Positions 15,785 through 22,959 of a stretch of 24,180 nucleotides of DNA are shown here, piece after piece (positions within the stretch are counted from its first letter, which is position 1; each line of letters starts with the position of its first letter). The notes beneath the pieces were generated by a model. It made no database searches. It saw only the letters and a program-made list of their open reading frames with translations, and was not told the origin of the DNA. Origin of the DNA: CAYQUC01 sp964514215 (GTDB lineage: Bacteria > Pseudomonadota > Gammaproteobacteria > UBA6429 > Thiohalophilaceae). The stretch is taken from positions 1-24,180 of the forward strand of contig CAZEPW010000055.1 in the NCBI GenBank assembly GCA_964514215.1, given 5' to 3'. Both the position numbers and the translations under genes were made by a program.

Positions 15785-15950
15785 TATTCATTAATTAAAT
15801 ATTGTATCTTTTTTTTGTTTTTAGAAAAAGGGTATAAAATATAGCATGCTGTGGTTTCAATTTAAAAATGAAATAGCCGTTTAGCTTTAGCTTCTATACT
15901 ATGAAGGTTTCATGTTAATCTAGTAATCGTAAAAATTGGACATTTAATCA

Positions 15951-16295
15951 GTGATTAAACTAATTCATTCTTTAACTGCTTGGGGAACTCCTGAATTTAA
16001 GTCTACCCTACAGGAAGAAATAAAAAAAATAGACATTAAACGACTTCCCTTGCAAGAAGGTCTGTCACAAAGTAGCTATGTTAGTGATACTGAAATTACT
16101 ATACTGATTCTTAATATCTCAGAGACAGCAGATAACATTATTGTAAAAACCGGAATTTATTATACTGGTGTAATCGCTGGTAGCTGTTGTGCTGACGACC
16201 CAACGCCAATGAGTGAGCTGAATGAATATTGTGAGGTTTTGTTTAAAATAAACAAATTAACAGCAGAAACAACACTCGCTCTTTTGGATATTTAA
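15951..16295 (+). CDS. Conserved small protein with CC-ADDPTP motif
   Basis: This 114-residue cytoplasmic protein starts with GTG (weak TGGA upstream). It contains IAGSCCADDPTPMSELNEYC, an acidic, cysteine-rich segment in a beta-strand-rich fold (ITILILNISETADNIIVK before it). I recall small uncharacterised gammaproteobacterial proteins with the same G(S/C)xCADDPTP...NEYCxV motif, but no function is known. The cysteines could bind a metal. It lies between the two promoters of the CHAT and sigma genes on the plus strand. Nothing else ties it to that system. Confidence 0.62.
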   Translation: MIKLIHSLTAWGTPEFKSTLQEEIKKIDIKRLPLQEGLSQSSYVSDTEITILILNISETADNIIVKTGIYYTGVIAGSCCADDPTPMSELNEYCEVLFKINKLTAETTLALLDI

Positions 16296-16520
16296 CGTAG
16301 CTTACATTAAAAGTAATTCGGTATGCTTAAATCAACACTAGTTTCAATACAATTTGGCAGTTTAATTAAGCTGGCCAAAAAAATTCACCAGTAACGCAAT
16401 ATGAAACCGCGGTATTATGTGGTGTTAATGTGCCGTTTTTTAATGGTTTTCAAAACGGTAAAGAAGCAGCAACAATATTAGCCATAGGTTAAGGCTGATT
16501 TTAGTCTAAAAATCCAAATT
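16296..16520. other. Intergenic stretch with possible decayed coding sequence
   Basis: There is no gene with a start. One frame reads SPVTQYETAVLCGVN then VPFFNGFQNGKEAATILAIG and a stop around 16390-16490. This looks like a real protein end but has upstream stops, so it may be a decayed gene. I could not name it. Confidence 0.3.
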
Positions 16521-16527
16521 ATTGCCT

Positions 16528-16550
16528 CACTTTTGTCTATTATAGACGTC
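16528..16550 (+). promoter_or_regulatory. Putative ECF promoter of the sigma factor operon
   Basis: CAC at 16528-16530 starts CACTTTT, and CGTC lies at 16547-16550 with exactly 16 bases between. The layout AC-N16-CGTC is that of many ECF-sigma promoters. The trypsin operon has the same arrangement. The ATG is 74 bases after CGTC, leaving a leader of about 65 bases. Autoregulation of the sigma gene is inferred. Confidence 0.6.
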
Positions 16551-16623
16551 TAAGGGATATGATAAATGGTCGTCAACAACAGCGTTTAATTCGACAATCG
16601 CTAATAAAGCAACATCGAGGTAT

Positions 16624-17238
16624 ATGGACGGAAAAGAATTCTTACACAAAATGCACGCCGGTGATGCAACTGTGTGGGAGTCGCTAATGCCCATGTTACG
16701 GAGTATTGCACTTGGTGCTTGTGCCGATTTGGGCGTATTGGATGAGCTGAAAGAAGATATTGTTCAGGATGTTGCTATGCGGGTGTTTACTCGTTGGCAA
16801 TCGTATGCGGCAAAAAGTGCTTTATCAACTTGGATCTATTCCATTGCCCGCAACCGTTGCCTTGATGAACTACGTAAGCGTGTCGTGCGTGGTGATAATC
16901 GACAGTTAATCGATGATACCGATGACGACTCAAATGAAAATCATAGCCTGAATGAACATCATGATCCTAAGTTTGAACTCGTGTTATGCGTGCAACAAGT
17001 GTTGGCCGAATTAGAAAACCAGGGGCCAGCACGCAAAAATAGTCGCCGTATGATTGAGGTGCTGATCTATTGGGTTGAACATTCGCCAACAAGTGAAGAG
17101 CTTGCTAATTTTTTGAGTACATCAGTTCAGGCAGCCAAACAACGCAAATACGAAATTCGCAAACGAATGGAAGAGCTTTGTCGTCGATATTGTGGCAATG
17201 ATGATTGTTCATTACAACTAAATGGGAAGTCGATATGA
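16624..17238 (+). CDS. ECF-type RNA polymerase sigma factor
   Basis: This 204-residue protein has sigma-70 region 2 at about residues 15-85: DIVQDVAMRVFTRW, then STWIYSIARNRCLDELRKR, the classic core-binding and -10-recognition segment. A polar, acidic linker (DDTDDDSNENHSLNEHHD) leads to region 4 at about 120-190, with SEELANFLSTSVQAAKQRKY as its helix-turn-helix. It would direct RNA polymerase to its own promoters, probably the AC-N16-CGTC pair seen here. GAGG precedes the ATG at short spacing. Its stop overlaps the next gene's ATG (ATGA). Region 4 is more divergent than in well-known ECFs. The cysteine-rich tail (LCRRYCGNDDC) is unusual. Confidence 0.86.
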   Translation: MDGKEFLHKMHAGDATVWESLMPMLRSIALGACADLGVLDELKEDIVQDVAMRVFTRWQSYAAKSALSTWIYSIARNRCLDELRKRVVRGDNRQLIDDTDDDSNENHSLNEHHDPKFELVLCVQQVLAELENQGPARKNSRRMIEVLIYWVEHSPTSEELANFLSTSVQAAKQRKYEIRKRMEELCRRYCGNDDCSLQLNGKSI

Positions 17239-17891
17239 GTCGAGACGATCAAAAAACCGATGAGCTATTTGATAGACTTGCTGGAAAAATTCCTCGTGAT
17301 AATACTGACTCGAATCTGGGCGCTCAAGTATTACGTGATGCAATACGCGCTCAGATTGATACTCAACGTGCCGCCGAACTGGCAAGCAGTGATGACTTGA
17401 GAGCAGAACAAAAAGCCAAAATGGATGTGATCAAACATCAGTTACTGGCGCAGGGACTGATTGGTGTTGCCAGCAGCTCCGATTCTAGCTCGACAAATAA
17501 ATCCAACTGGCTGCGACGTTTGCAGCAATTAATTTTTGCTACTGGTTGGGAACGCCCTGTTGCGTTAGCGATGAGTATGGTGTTTGTGATTACCATTGGG
17601 GTTCAGCTTGGGTTGTCTCCCAATTTGGAGCCCGATATTATTGTTCGTGGTGGTGCAACACCGGAAATAATTGCTCCCAATGCAACAAAATTTTCTGAAA
17701 AATTAGCCAAATCATTGCGCGAGCTTGGTGCAAAAGTGCTTATCGTGAAAATAAATGCGGATGATTTAACAATGCGAGTTGATGTGCCTAAAGCTATTGA
17801 TTTATCAACGATTAAAAAATTATTTGAGGATAACGGTATCAAGCTGGAAGGTTATCCACCGTATCGGTTGACAGTAAAACAGGCACGTTAA
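17235..17891 (+). CDS. Single-span membrane protein, putative anti-sigma factor
   Basis: From the ATG overlapping the sigma stop, this is a 218-residue protein. The cytoplasmic half (1-104) is charged and helical (DELFDRLAGKIPRDN, then RDAIRAQIDTQRAAEL). One membrane span lies at about 109-127 (LAMSMVFVITIGVQLGL). The outer half (130-218) has KSLRELGAKVLIVKINADD and IKKLFEDNGIKLEG. Its position, coupled translation and topology are those of a membrane anti-sigma factor: cytoplasmic side holding the sigma, outer side sensing. No zinc-binding HxxxCxxC anti-sigma motif is present, so this would be a different class. An earlier in-frame ATG at 17205 is less likely. Confidence 0.6.
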   Translation: MSRDDQKTDELFDRLAGKIPRDNTDSNLGAQVLRDAIRAQIDTQRAAELASSDDLRAEQKAKMDVIKHQLLAQGLIGVASSSDSSSTNKSNWLRRLQQLIFATGWERPVALAMSMVFVITIGVQLGLSPNLEPDIIVRGGATPEIIAPNATKFSEKLAKSLRELGAKVLIVKINADDLTMRVDVPKAIDLSTIKKLFEDNGIKLEGYPPYRLTVKQAR

Positions 17892-17933
17892 GATGGATGC
17901 TCGCGATGCGTTAAATTAATTCATAAAATATCT

Positions 17934-17956
17934 GACTTTTCTCTGGCTGATGCGTC
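17934..17956 (+). promoter_or_regulatory. Putative ECF promoter of the trypsin / TPR-CHAT operon
   Basis: TCTGACTTTT ends at 17940 (GAC 17934-17936) and CGTC lies at 17953-17956, again with 16 bases between AC and CGTC. It matches the sigma-gene promoter at ACTTTT, a TCT one base later, and CGTC, all with the same spacing. The leader to the ATG is about 75 bases. Confidence 0.62.
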
Positions 17957-18038
17957 AAATGTACAGGGTATAGAAATATATTGAATAGTATTACGGGTAT
18001 TAATAAAACGTATTCTGTATAAAGGAGAGCACACACAC

Positions 18039-19274
18039 ATGAAACATAACGTTACCATTTTAGGAGCCAGGTTTATGGCGCATTTGTTTTTTATGATGCC
18101 CGTTATGGCCTTGGCCAGCACTAGCATTAATAGTCTTGATATTAATGCTCCTTCAAGCGCCAGTGTCCCCAGTTCAAACCATTCAAACAATAGCATGTTA
18201 CCATCCTCAAATCCATTAACTGGTCCGATGAGTGATGCGGCATTAGGGCAAATCATGATGCAGGTGGAGGCTGAACCGCCGGTTAAAACTCGTGGAGCTG
18301 GTGGTAATAAACTCGAACGTTTATTTGCCGCACGTTGTCGTTCGGTGGTCTTTATTGCGCATAAAGTGGATACGAATGGTAAAAAAGGCACCTATACCGG
18401 TACCGGTTCGATTGTCAGTATGGACGGTCATATATTAACGGCTGAACATGTTATTTCCGGCAGCAAGATGGTTGCGGTGGGTATTTTCCCTTCTTGTAAA
18501 CCCGGAACACAACCGGAGTATTTCGCGGCCAAGGTTGTCAAAGCCGACTCGAGTCGTGATCTGGCTTTACTGCAACTCATTAAATTACCATCGGATATCT
18601 CAATCATGCCAATTGGTAAATTGGATGAAGTACGCACAGGCTCTTCTGTGGTTTTGATTGGCCATCCGCATAATTTATTTATGTCGTTGAGCCAAGGCAC
18701 CGTCAGTGCTATTCGACCGAATTATAAATTTACCCGAAATCGACAGGCAACCGTGATCCAGACGGACGGCGCGCTTAATCCAGGAAATTCAGGTGGGCCA
18801 ATGATGTCTGACGATGGCAATTTGATTGGCGTCAACAGTTTTATGAAAGGCCAAGCCAGTGCCGGGTTAAATTTCGCTGTGGCGGTGTCTGATGTGCGAT
18901 CGTTTATTGCCACTAAAAGTACGCGTCCCAAATCCATTGCAAAGGCATCGGTGGTAAAACAAAAATTAAAAAAATCATCATGCAAACCAAAACCATTAAA
19001 AAAATGGAAAAAAGATAAAGTGAAGTTTACCTTATTTGATTTTAATTGCAGTGGCAAAGGTGATGCGATATTGGCTATTCCAGACGATAAAACGAAAAGT
19101 CCCTTTATGGCGTTTGATCGAAACAATGATAAAAAACCCGATGCCATTATTAGTTTGAATCGTCAAGGTCAGCCACAAACCTCAGAATGGGATGACGATT
19201 TTGATGGTAAAATTGATTACCGTGGTGAACATAATAATGGTGAGTGGCAACCGAGTCGACGTATCCGGCTTTAA
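18039..19274 (+). CDS. Secreted trypsin-like serine protease with C-terminal calcium-loop-like repeats
   Basis: This 411-residue protein has an N-terminal signal (hydrophobic LFFMMPVMALA, cleaved near residue 26), a Ser/Asn-rich linker (SSASVPSSNHSNNSMLPSSN) and an S1 protease domain at about 95-290. The triad is His137 (LTAEHVIS), Asp174 (SSRDLALL) and Ser251 (NPGNSGGP). No PDZ domain follows. Instead the last 120 residues hold FDRNNDKKPDAIISL and DDDFDGKIDYRG, DxNxDxxxDxx-type loops like those that bind calcium. It should act in the periplasm or outside the cell. A strong AAGGAG precedes the ATG at long spacing, so ATG 13 codons in (18075) is possible. It leads an operon under the ECF-like promoter. 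Confidence 0.88.
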   Translation: MKHNVTILGARFMAHLFFMMPVMALASTSINSLDINAPSSASVPSSNHSNNSMLPSSNPLTGPMSDAALGQIMMQVEAEPPVKTRGAGGNKLERLFAARCRSVVFIAHKVDTNGKKGTYTGTGSIVSMDGHILTAEHVISGSKMVAVGIFPSCKPGTQPEYFAAKVVKADSSRDLALLQLIKLPSDISIMPIGKLDEVRTGSSVVLIGHPHNLFMSLSQGTVSAIRPNYKFTRNRQATVIQTDGALNPGNSGGPMMSDDGNLIGVNSFMKGQASAGLNFAVAVSDVRSFIATKSTRPKSIAKASVVKQKLKKSSCKPKPLKKWKKDKVKFTLFDFNCSGKGDAILAIPDDKTKSPFMAFDRNNDKKPDAIISLNRQGQPQTSEWDDDFDGKIDYRGEHNNGEWQPSRRIRL

Positions 19275-19302
19275 GTTGTAACGCATTAGTAGGAGCGCTA
19301 TC

Positions 19303-22300
19303 TTGAGAATTTGGAAAATACTAATTGTCGTGGCAGTCTCATCGTTACTATTACCCGCCTGTTCCGTTAAATCCGTATCGAATCAGGACATCGAGAAACA
19401 AAATTTCGATACTAAAAATATCGCTGCGAATGAGCCGGATACAACAGAGCAACAATTACGTGCTGAATTAAAAATAGCCGAAACAAAATACGGCGTTAAT
19501 AGTAAGCCAGTTGTTGTTATTTTAAAAAAACTGGGCGCTTTTTATAAATCAAGCCGTAACTCAAAAAAAGAAGGCGCGGTTTATGATCGGCTAGCCCGTA
19601 TTCGTTGGGCACCAAGAAAAAACGCACTGCGTCTGGCGATTAAATATGCCGAGCGTATTCATGGTAGAAACAGCCCGGAATCGATAGCGGCACGCATCAC
19701 TCTGGCACAGTTTTTTAGTCGCGCATCACGCAGGCAAGAGAAATTTGCTCTTTTGGAACAGAGCCTCAAACTGGCGCGTGAACGATATAATCATGGGCAA
19801 CCAGCGCTTGCGAAAATTCTTTATCGAGTTGGTTATTTATTTAGCAAGTCAGCCATTGATAATGATGATCCAGAAAAAACCGCTAAACTCAAATCGCAAT
19901 TGATACGGGCAGAATCACTATTACTTGAATCACTTGGACTCTATGAAAAAAATGCTGATCCGGATCCGCGTTATCGTAAAAAAGTTGTCAAGCGATTATA
20001 CGTGCTTTATCGAATCAGCAAACAATACACTAAATCAGTTGAAATAATTGAACGTGGTTTGCGGATAGATGTTAAATATCATGATGGAAAACAGCAGGAT
20101 GTTGCAAAAGGTTTATATGAAATTGGAAAAAAACAAAATAGTCTTAAACGCTATAATGCGGCTTTATATGCTTTAAAGCGCAGCCTTGAGTTGGATATCG
20201 CGCAATATGGAAGGCAACATCGCTATGTTTCTGTGACGCAGCATGAGTTGGGTAAAGTGTATGAAAATTTAATGCAGTATAGCAACGCCATTGAGGCATT
20301 TAAAAGTAGTTTGGCAATATCAACAACGCTTTATCCTAATGGCAGCAGCGATGTTGCTTTGGATCTTAGGGATCTAGGCGATGTTTATAGAAAATTAGGA
20401 TTCGATGAGCTTGCATTACCGTTATTAAAAAATAGTTTAGTGATGTATAAAAAACTATTGCCCAATGCTCACCGAGCAGTTGTAAAAGGATACCATCATC
20501 TTTCGGGGCTGTTAATTGACATGGGCAATTATTCAGAAGCGTTGACGTTATCGTTACGTGTGCTTGAGATTTTGAAAGCTCGGGATAAACCAAAAAATCA
20601 GGATATCGCCTATGCAATGAATAGCCTAGCGATTATCTATGACAAAATGGGGAATTATTCAAAAGCATCCTTACTCTATACCAAGTCGCTAGTAAAACTG
20701 AATAGTAATAAAAACTCGGAATATCCCACTATTCTAGGAAATTATGCGGTACTGCTTGCTAAACTCGGTCAAAACAGCAAAGCATTATCCCTGCACCAGC
20801 AAAGTATTGCGCTTCACAAAAAGAAACGCCCAATAAATTATTTATCTTTAGCAAAAGAACTCAGTAATCTTGGAGGACTTTTTACGGAAATGGATACACC
20901 CGAAAAAGCCGTTCCGGTATTGCAACAAAGCTTAACCATTCGCGAAAATATTTTCCCTGAAAATCATCCGCTGATAGCGTTAAGTTTAAATAATCTAGCC
21001 GTTGCCTACGGTATGCTTGGACAGAATGATAAAGCCTTATCAATACATTTGCGTATATCAAATATTTATAAAAATCTATATTCGGCAGAACATCCGGTTA
21101 TGGCAAAGCATTTTAATAATCTTGCGTTCTTGTATTTAAAATTAGATAATTTTAAAAAATCTGAATTAATGATGTTTAAGTCGCTAATGCTAGCTCAGAG
21201 TGGTCAGGGTAATCAGGAAATAACGTGGCGGGTTCAAAGTGGGTTAGGTGTTTTATATGCACAACTACAACGTCATGAGCTTGCTATTTTTTGGGGTAAG
21301 GAATCGGTTAATACCATTCAAGGATTACGTGCAAATTTAACTGAATTGGATAAGGAAACGAATATCGGTTTTTTGCAAAACAAACGTTATGTTTTCCAAA
21401 ATCTTGCCGATCTATTAATTACCCATGGTCGCATCGGGGAAGCGCAAGCTGTGTTACAAATGTTAAAAGAGCAGGAGTTATTCGATATTTTACAGCGCTC
21501 GTCCAAATCTGATCCACGAAATACCCGTGTAGCGCTTACCGGACTGGAACAAAAACGTTTTGCTAAATACTATGAACTTCGAGATCAACAAGTGGCTTTG
21601 GGTAAAGAACGTGCTGAACTGCTACGCAAACAAAAACTCGGTAAGATATCTGAGATCCAAAAGAAACGTGTAGCCGAAATTAATGCAAAACTGCTGCCGC
21701 TATTACGCGAGGCAATGCTGGTCTTTTTACAAAACCTACAAAAACAATCGGATCAGTTTGCTAAAAATAAAGCCTATCGTCGGGGTGAGTCTCCACTTCA
21801 AATGGTTGAAACCAATTTGCAAAAGGCAATGATTAAGGTGCAAAAAAGTGATCCCGCAGCTAACATTGCCGCACTGCAATATGTAGTGACGGATAATCGA
21901 GTTTCGATTTTATTGAGTACTCCGAGTAATCCGCCAATTGCTAAACAAGTTAAGTTTGACGGCAAGAGATTAGGTTCTGATATTTTAATAGTACGGGAAT
22001 TATTGATTGCCTCGCATTCATCGCGAAGTGATTCTCAATTTCTTAACACGAAATTGAACGCATTATATAAGCTGTTAATCCAACCCATCGCCCAAGAACT
22101 AAAAACACTCGAGACCAAAACATTAATATTGGTTCCTAATGATGTATTACGCTACATCCCCTTTGCGGCATTGTATGATGGGCAACGGTATTTAATCGAA
22201 GATTATACTTTGACTCTCTTTAATGAAGCGGTGAAAAAAGATTTTACAAGCAAGCCAAATAACAACTTGCAACTGGCTGCAATGGGGCTTAGCCAAGCGG

Positions 22301-22890
22301 TGGATAAATTTCCTGCGTTAACCATGGTTCCCGATGAATTAACGGCAGTGGCAATTAAATCAGGGATAAAGGGCAAAACCTATTTAGATGAGGCGTTCAC
22401 CCGGCTAGTATTAAAAAATGCCCTCAAGCAAGATTTTACTATCTTGCATTTGGCCAGTCATTTTGAATTTGTCCCGGGTCGTGCTGATGCCTCGCGTTTT
22501 TTTCTGGGTGATAAAAGCGCATTATATTTAAGTGACATCGTCCGTGAAAATTTTCGTTTTGACAATTTTTCATTAGTCACCTTTTCGGCCTGTGAAACGG
22601 GTCTTGGCGGTGGGCTTGGTGCCGATGGTAGTGAAATGGAAAGCCTCGGAGCTTTGGTGCAAAACCAAGGTGCCCGAGCAGTAATGGCAACACTTTGGAA
22701 AGTTGCAGACAGCAGTACGTCTGAATTTATGTCATTATTTTATCGTTATTATCACGAACAACAATTAAGCAAAGCCGAGGCATTACGTAAAGTGCAATTA
22801 ATAATGATCAACGGTAAATCCAGTGGACGGCGAAGCTGGTCACGTCCATATTTCTGGGCACCGTTTGTGTTAATGGGAGACTGGCGTTGA
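19303..22890 (+). CDS. TPR-repeat CHAT-domain (caspase-like) protease lipoprotein
   Basis: This 1195-residue protein starts at TTG with AGGAG seven bases upstream. The N-terminus is a lipoprotein signal, VVAVSSLLLPACS, with Cys20 the acylation site. Residues 40-740 are about 12-15 TPR units of the 42-residue kinesin-light-chain type, for example LNNLAVAYGMLGQNDKALSI and MNSLAIIYDKMGNYSKA. A helical, probably coiled-coil, linker (740-830) leads to the CHAT domain (about 870-1195). The dyad is His1053 in ILHLASHFEF and Cys1097 in VTFSACETGLGGG, followed by LGALVQNQGARAVMATLWKV. The TPR array would sense or bind a partner and gate the protease. It lies 28 bases after the trypsin gene and is co-transcribed. 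Confidence 0.92.
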   Translation: MRIWKILIVVAVSSLLLPACSVKSVSNQDIEKQNFDTKNIAANEPDTTEQQLRAELKIAETKYGVNSKPVVVILKKLGAFYKSSRNSKKEGAVYDRLARIRWAPRKNALRLAIKYAERIHGRNSPESIAARITLAQFFSRASRRQEKFALLEQSLKLARERYNHGQPALAKILYRVGYLFSKSAIDNDDPEKTAKLKSQLIRAESLLLESLGLYEKNADPDPRYRKKVVKRLYVLYRISKQYTKSVEIIERGLRIDVKYHDGKQQDVAKGLYEIGKKQNSLKRYNAALYALKRSLELDIAQYGRQHRYVSVTQHELGKVYENLMQYSNAIEAFKSSLAISTTLYPNGSSDVALDLRDLGDVYRKLGFDELALPLLKNSLVMYKKLLPNAHRAVVKGYHHLSGLLIDMGNYSEALTLSLRVLEILKARDKPKNQDIAYAMNSLAIIYDKMGNYSKASLLYTKSLVKLNSNKNSEYPTILGNYAVLLAKLGQNSKALSLHQQSIALHKKKRPINYLSLAKELSNLGGLFTEMDTPEKAVPVLQQSLTIRENIFPENHPLIALSLNNLAVAYGMLGQNDKALSIHLRISNIYKNLYSAEHPVMAKHFNNLAFLYLKLDNFKKSELMMFKSLMLAQSGQGNQEITWRVQSGLGVLYAQLQRHELAIFWGKESVNTIQGLRANLTELDKETNIGFLQNKRYVFQNLADLLITHGRIGEAQAVLQMLKEQELFDILQRSSKSDPRNTRVALTGLEQKRFAKYYELRDQQVALGKERAELLRKQKLGKISEIQKKRVAEINAKLLPLLREAMLVFLQNLQKQSDQFAKNKAYRRGESPLQMVETNLQKAMIKVQKSDPAANIAALQYVVTDNRVSILLSTPSNPPIAKQVKFDGKRLGSDILIVRELLIASHSSRSDSQFLNTKLNALYKLLIQPIAQELKTLETKTLILVPNDVLRYIPFAALYDGQRYLIEDYTLTLFNEAVKKDFTSKPNNNLQLAAMGLSQAVDKFPALTMVPDELTAVAIKSGIKGKTYLDEAFTRLVLKNALKQDFTILHLASHFEFVPGRADASRFFLGDKSALYLSDIVRENFRFDNFSLVTFSACETGLGGGLGADGSEMESLGALVQNQGARAVMATLWKVADSSTSEFMSLFYRYYHEQQLSKAEALRKVQLIMINGKSSGRRSWSRPYFWAPFVLMGDWR

Positions 22891-22959
22891 TTGTTAACTA
22901 TTGCGATGCGGATATTCAATGGTTTAAATTGAATGAGAAACCAAATGAAGGAATTTTTA

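Noticed and set aside
17921..18391. Minus-strand 156-codon frame across the trypsin promoter.
   Set aside because: It covers the ECF-like promoter and signal-peptide region of the protease. Composition is not protein-like.
18722..19147. Minus-strand 141-codon open frame inside the trypsin gene.
   Set aside because: It is fully covered by the protease gene with its catalytic Ser and the calcium-loop repeats. No ribosome-binding site or domain.
19303..22890. TPR-CHAT protein as the Csx29 partner of a gRAMP/Craspase type III-E CRISPR system.
   Set aside because: No gRAMP gene, Cas1, sigma/Csx30-like companion or CRISPR array is visible, and this protein has a lipoprotein signal, so it would not be cytoplasmic.
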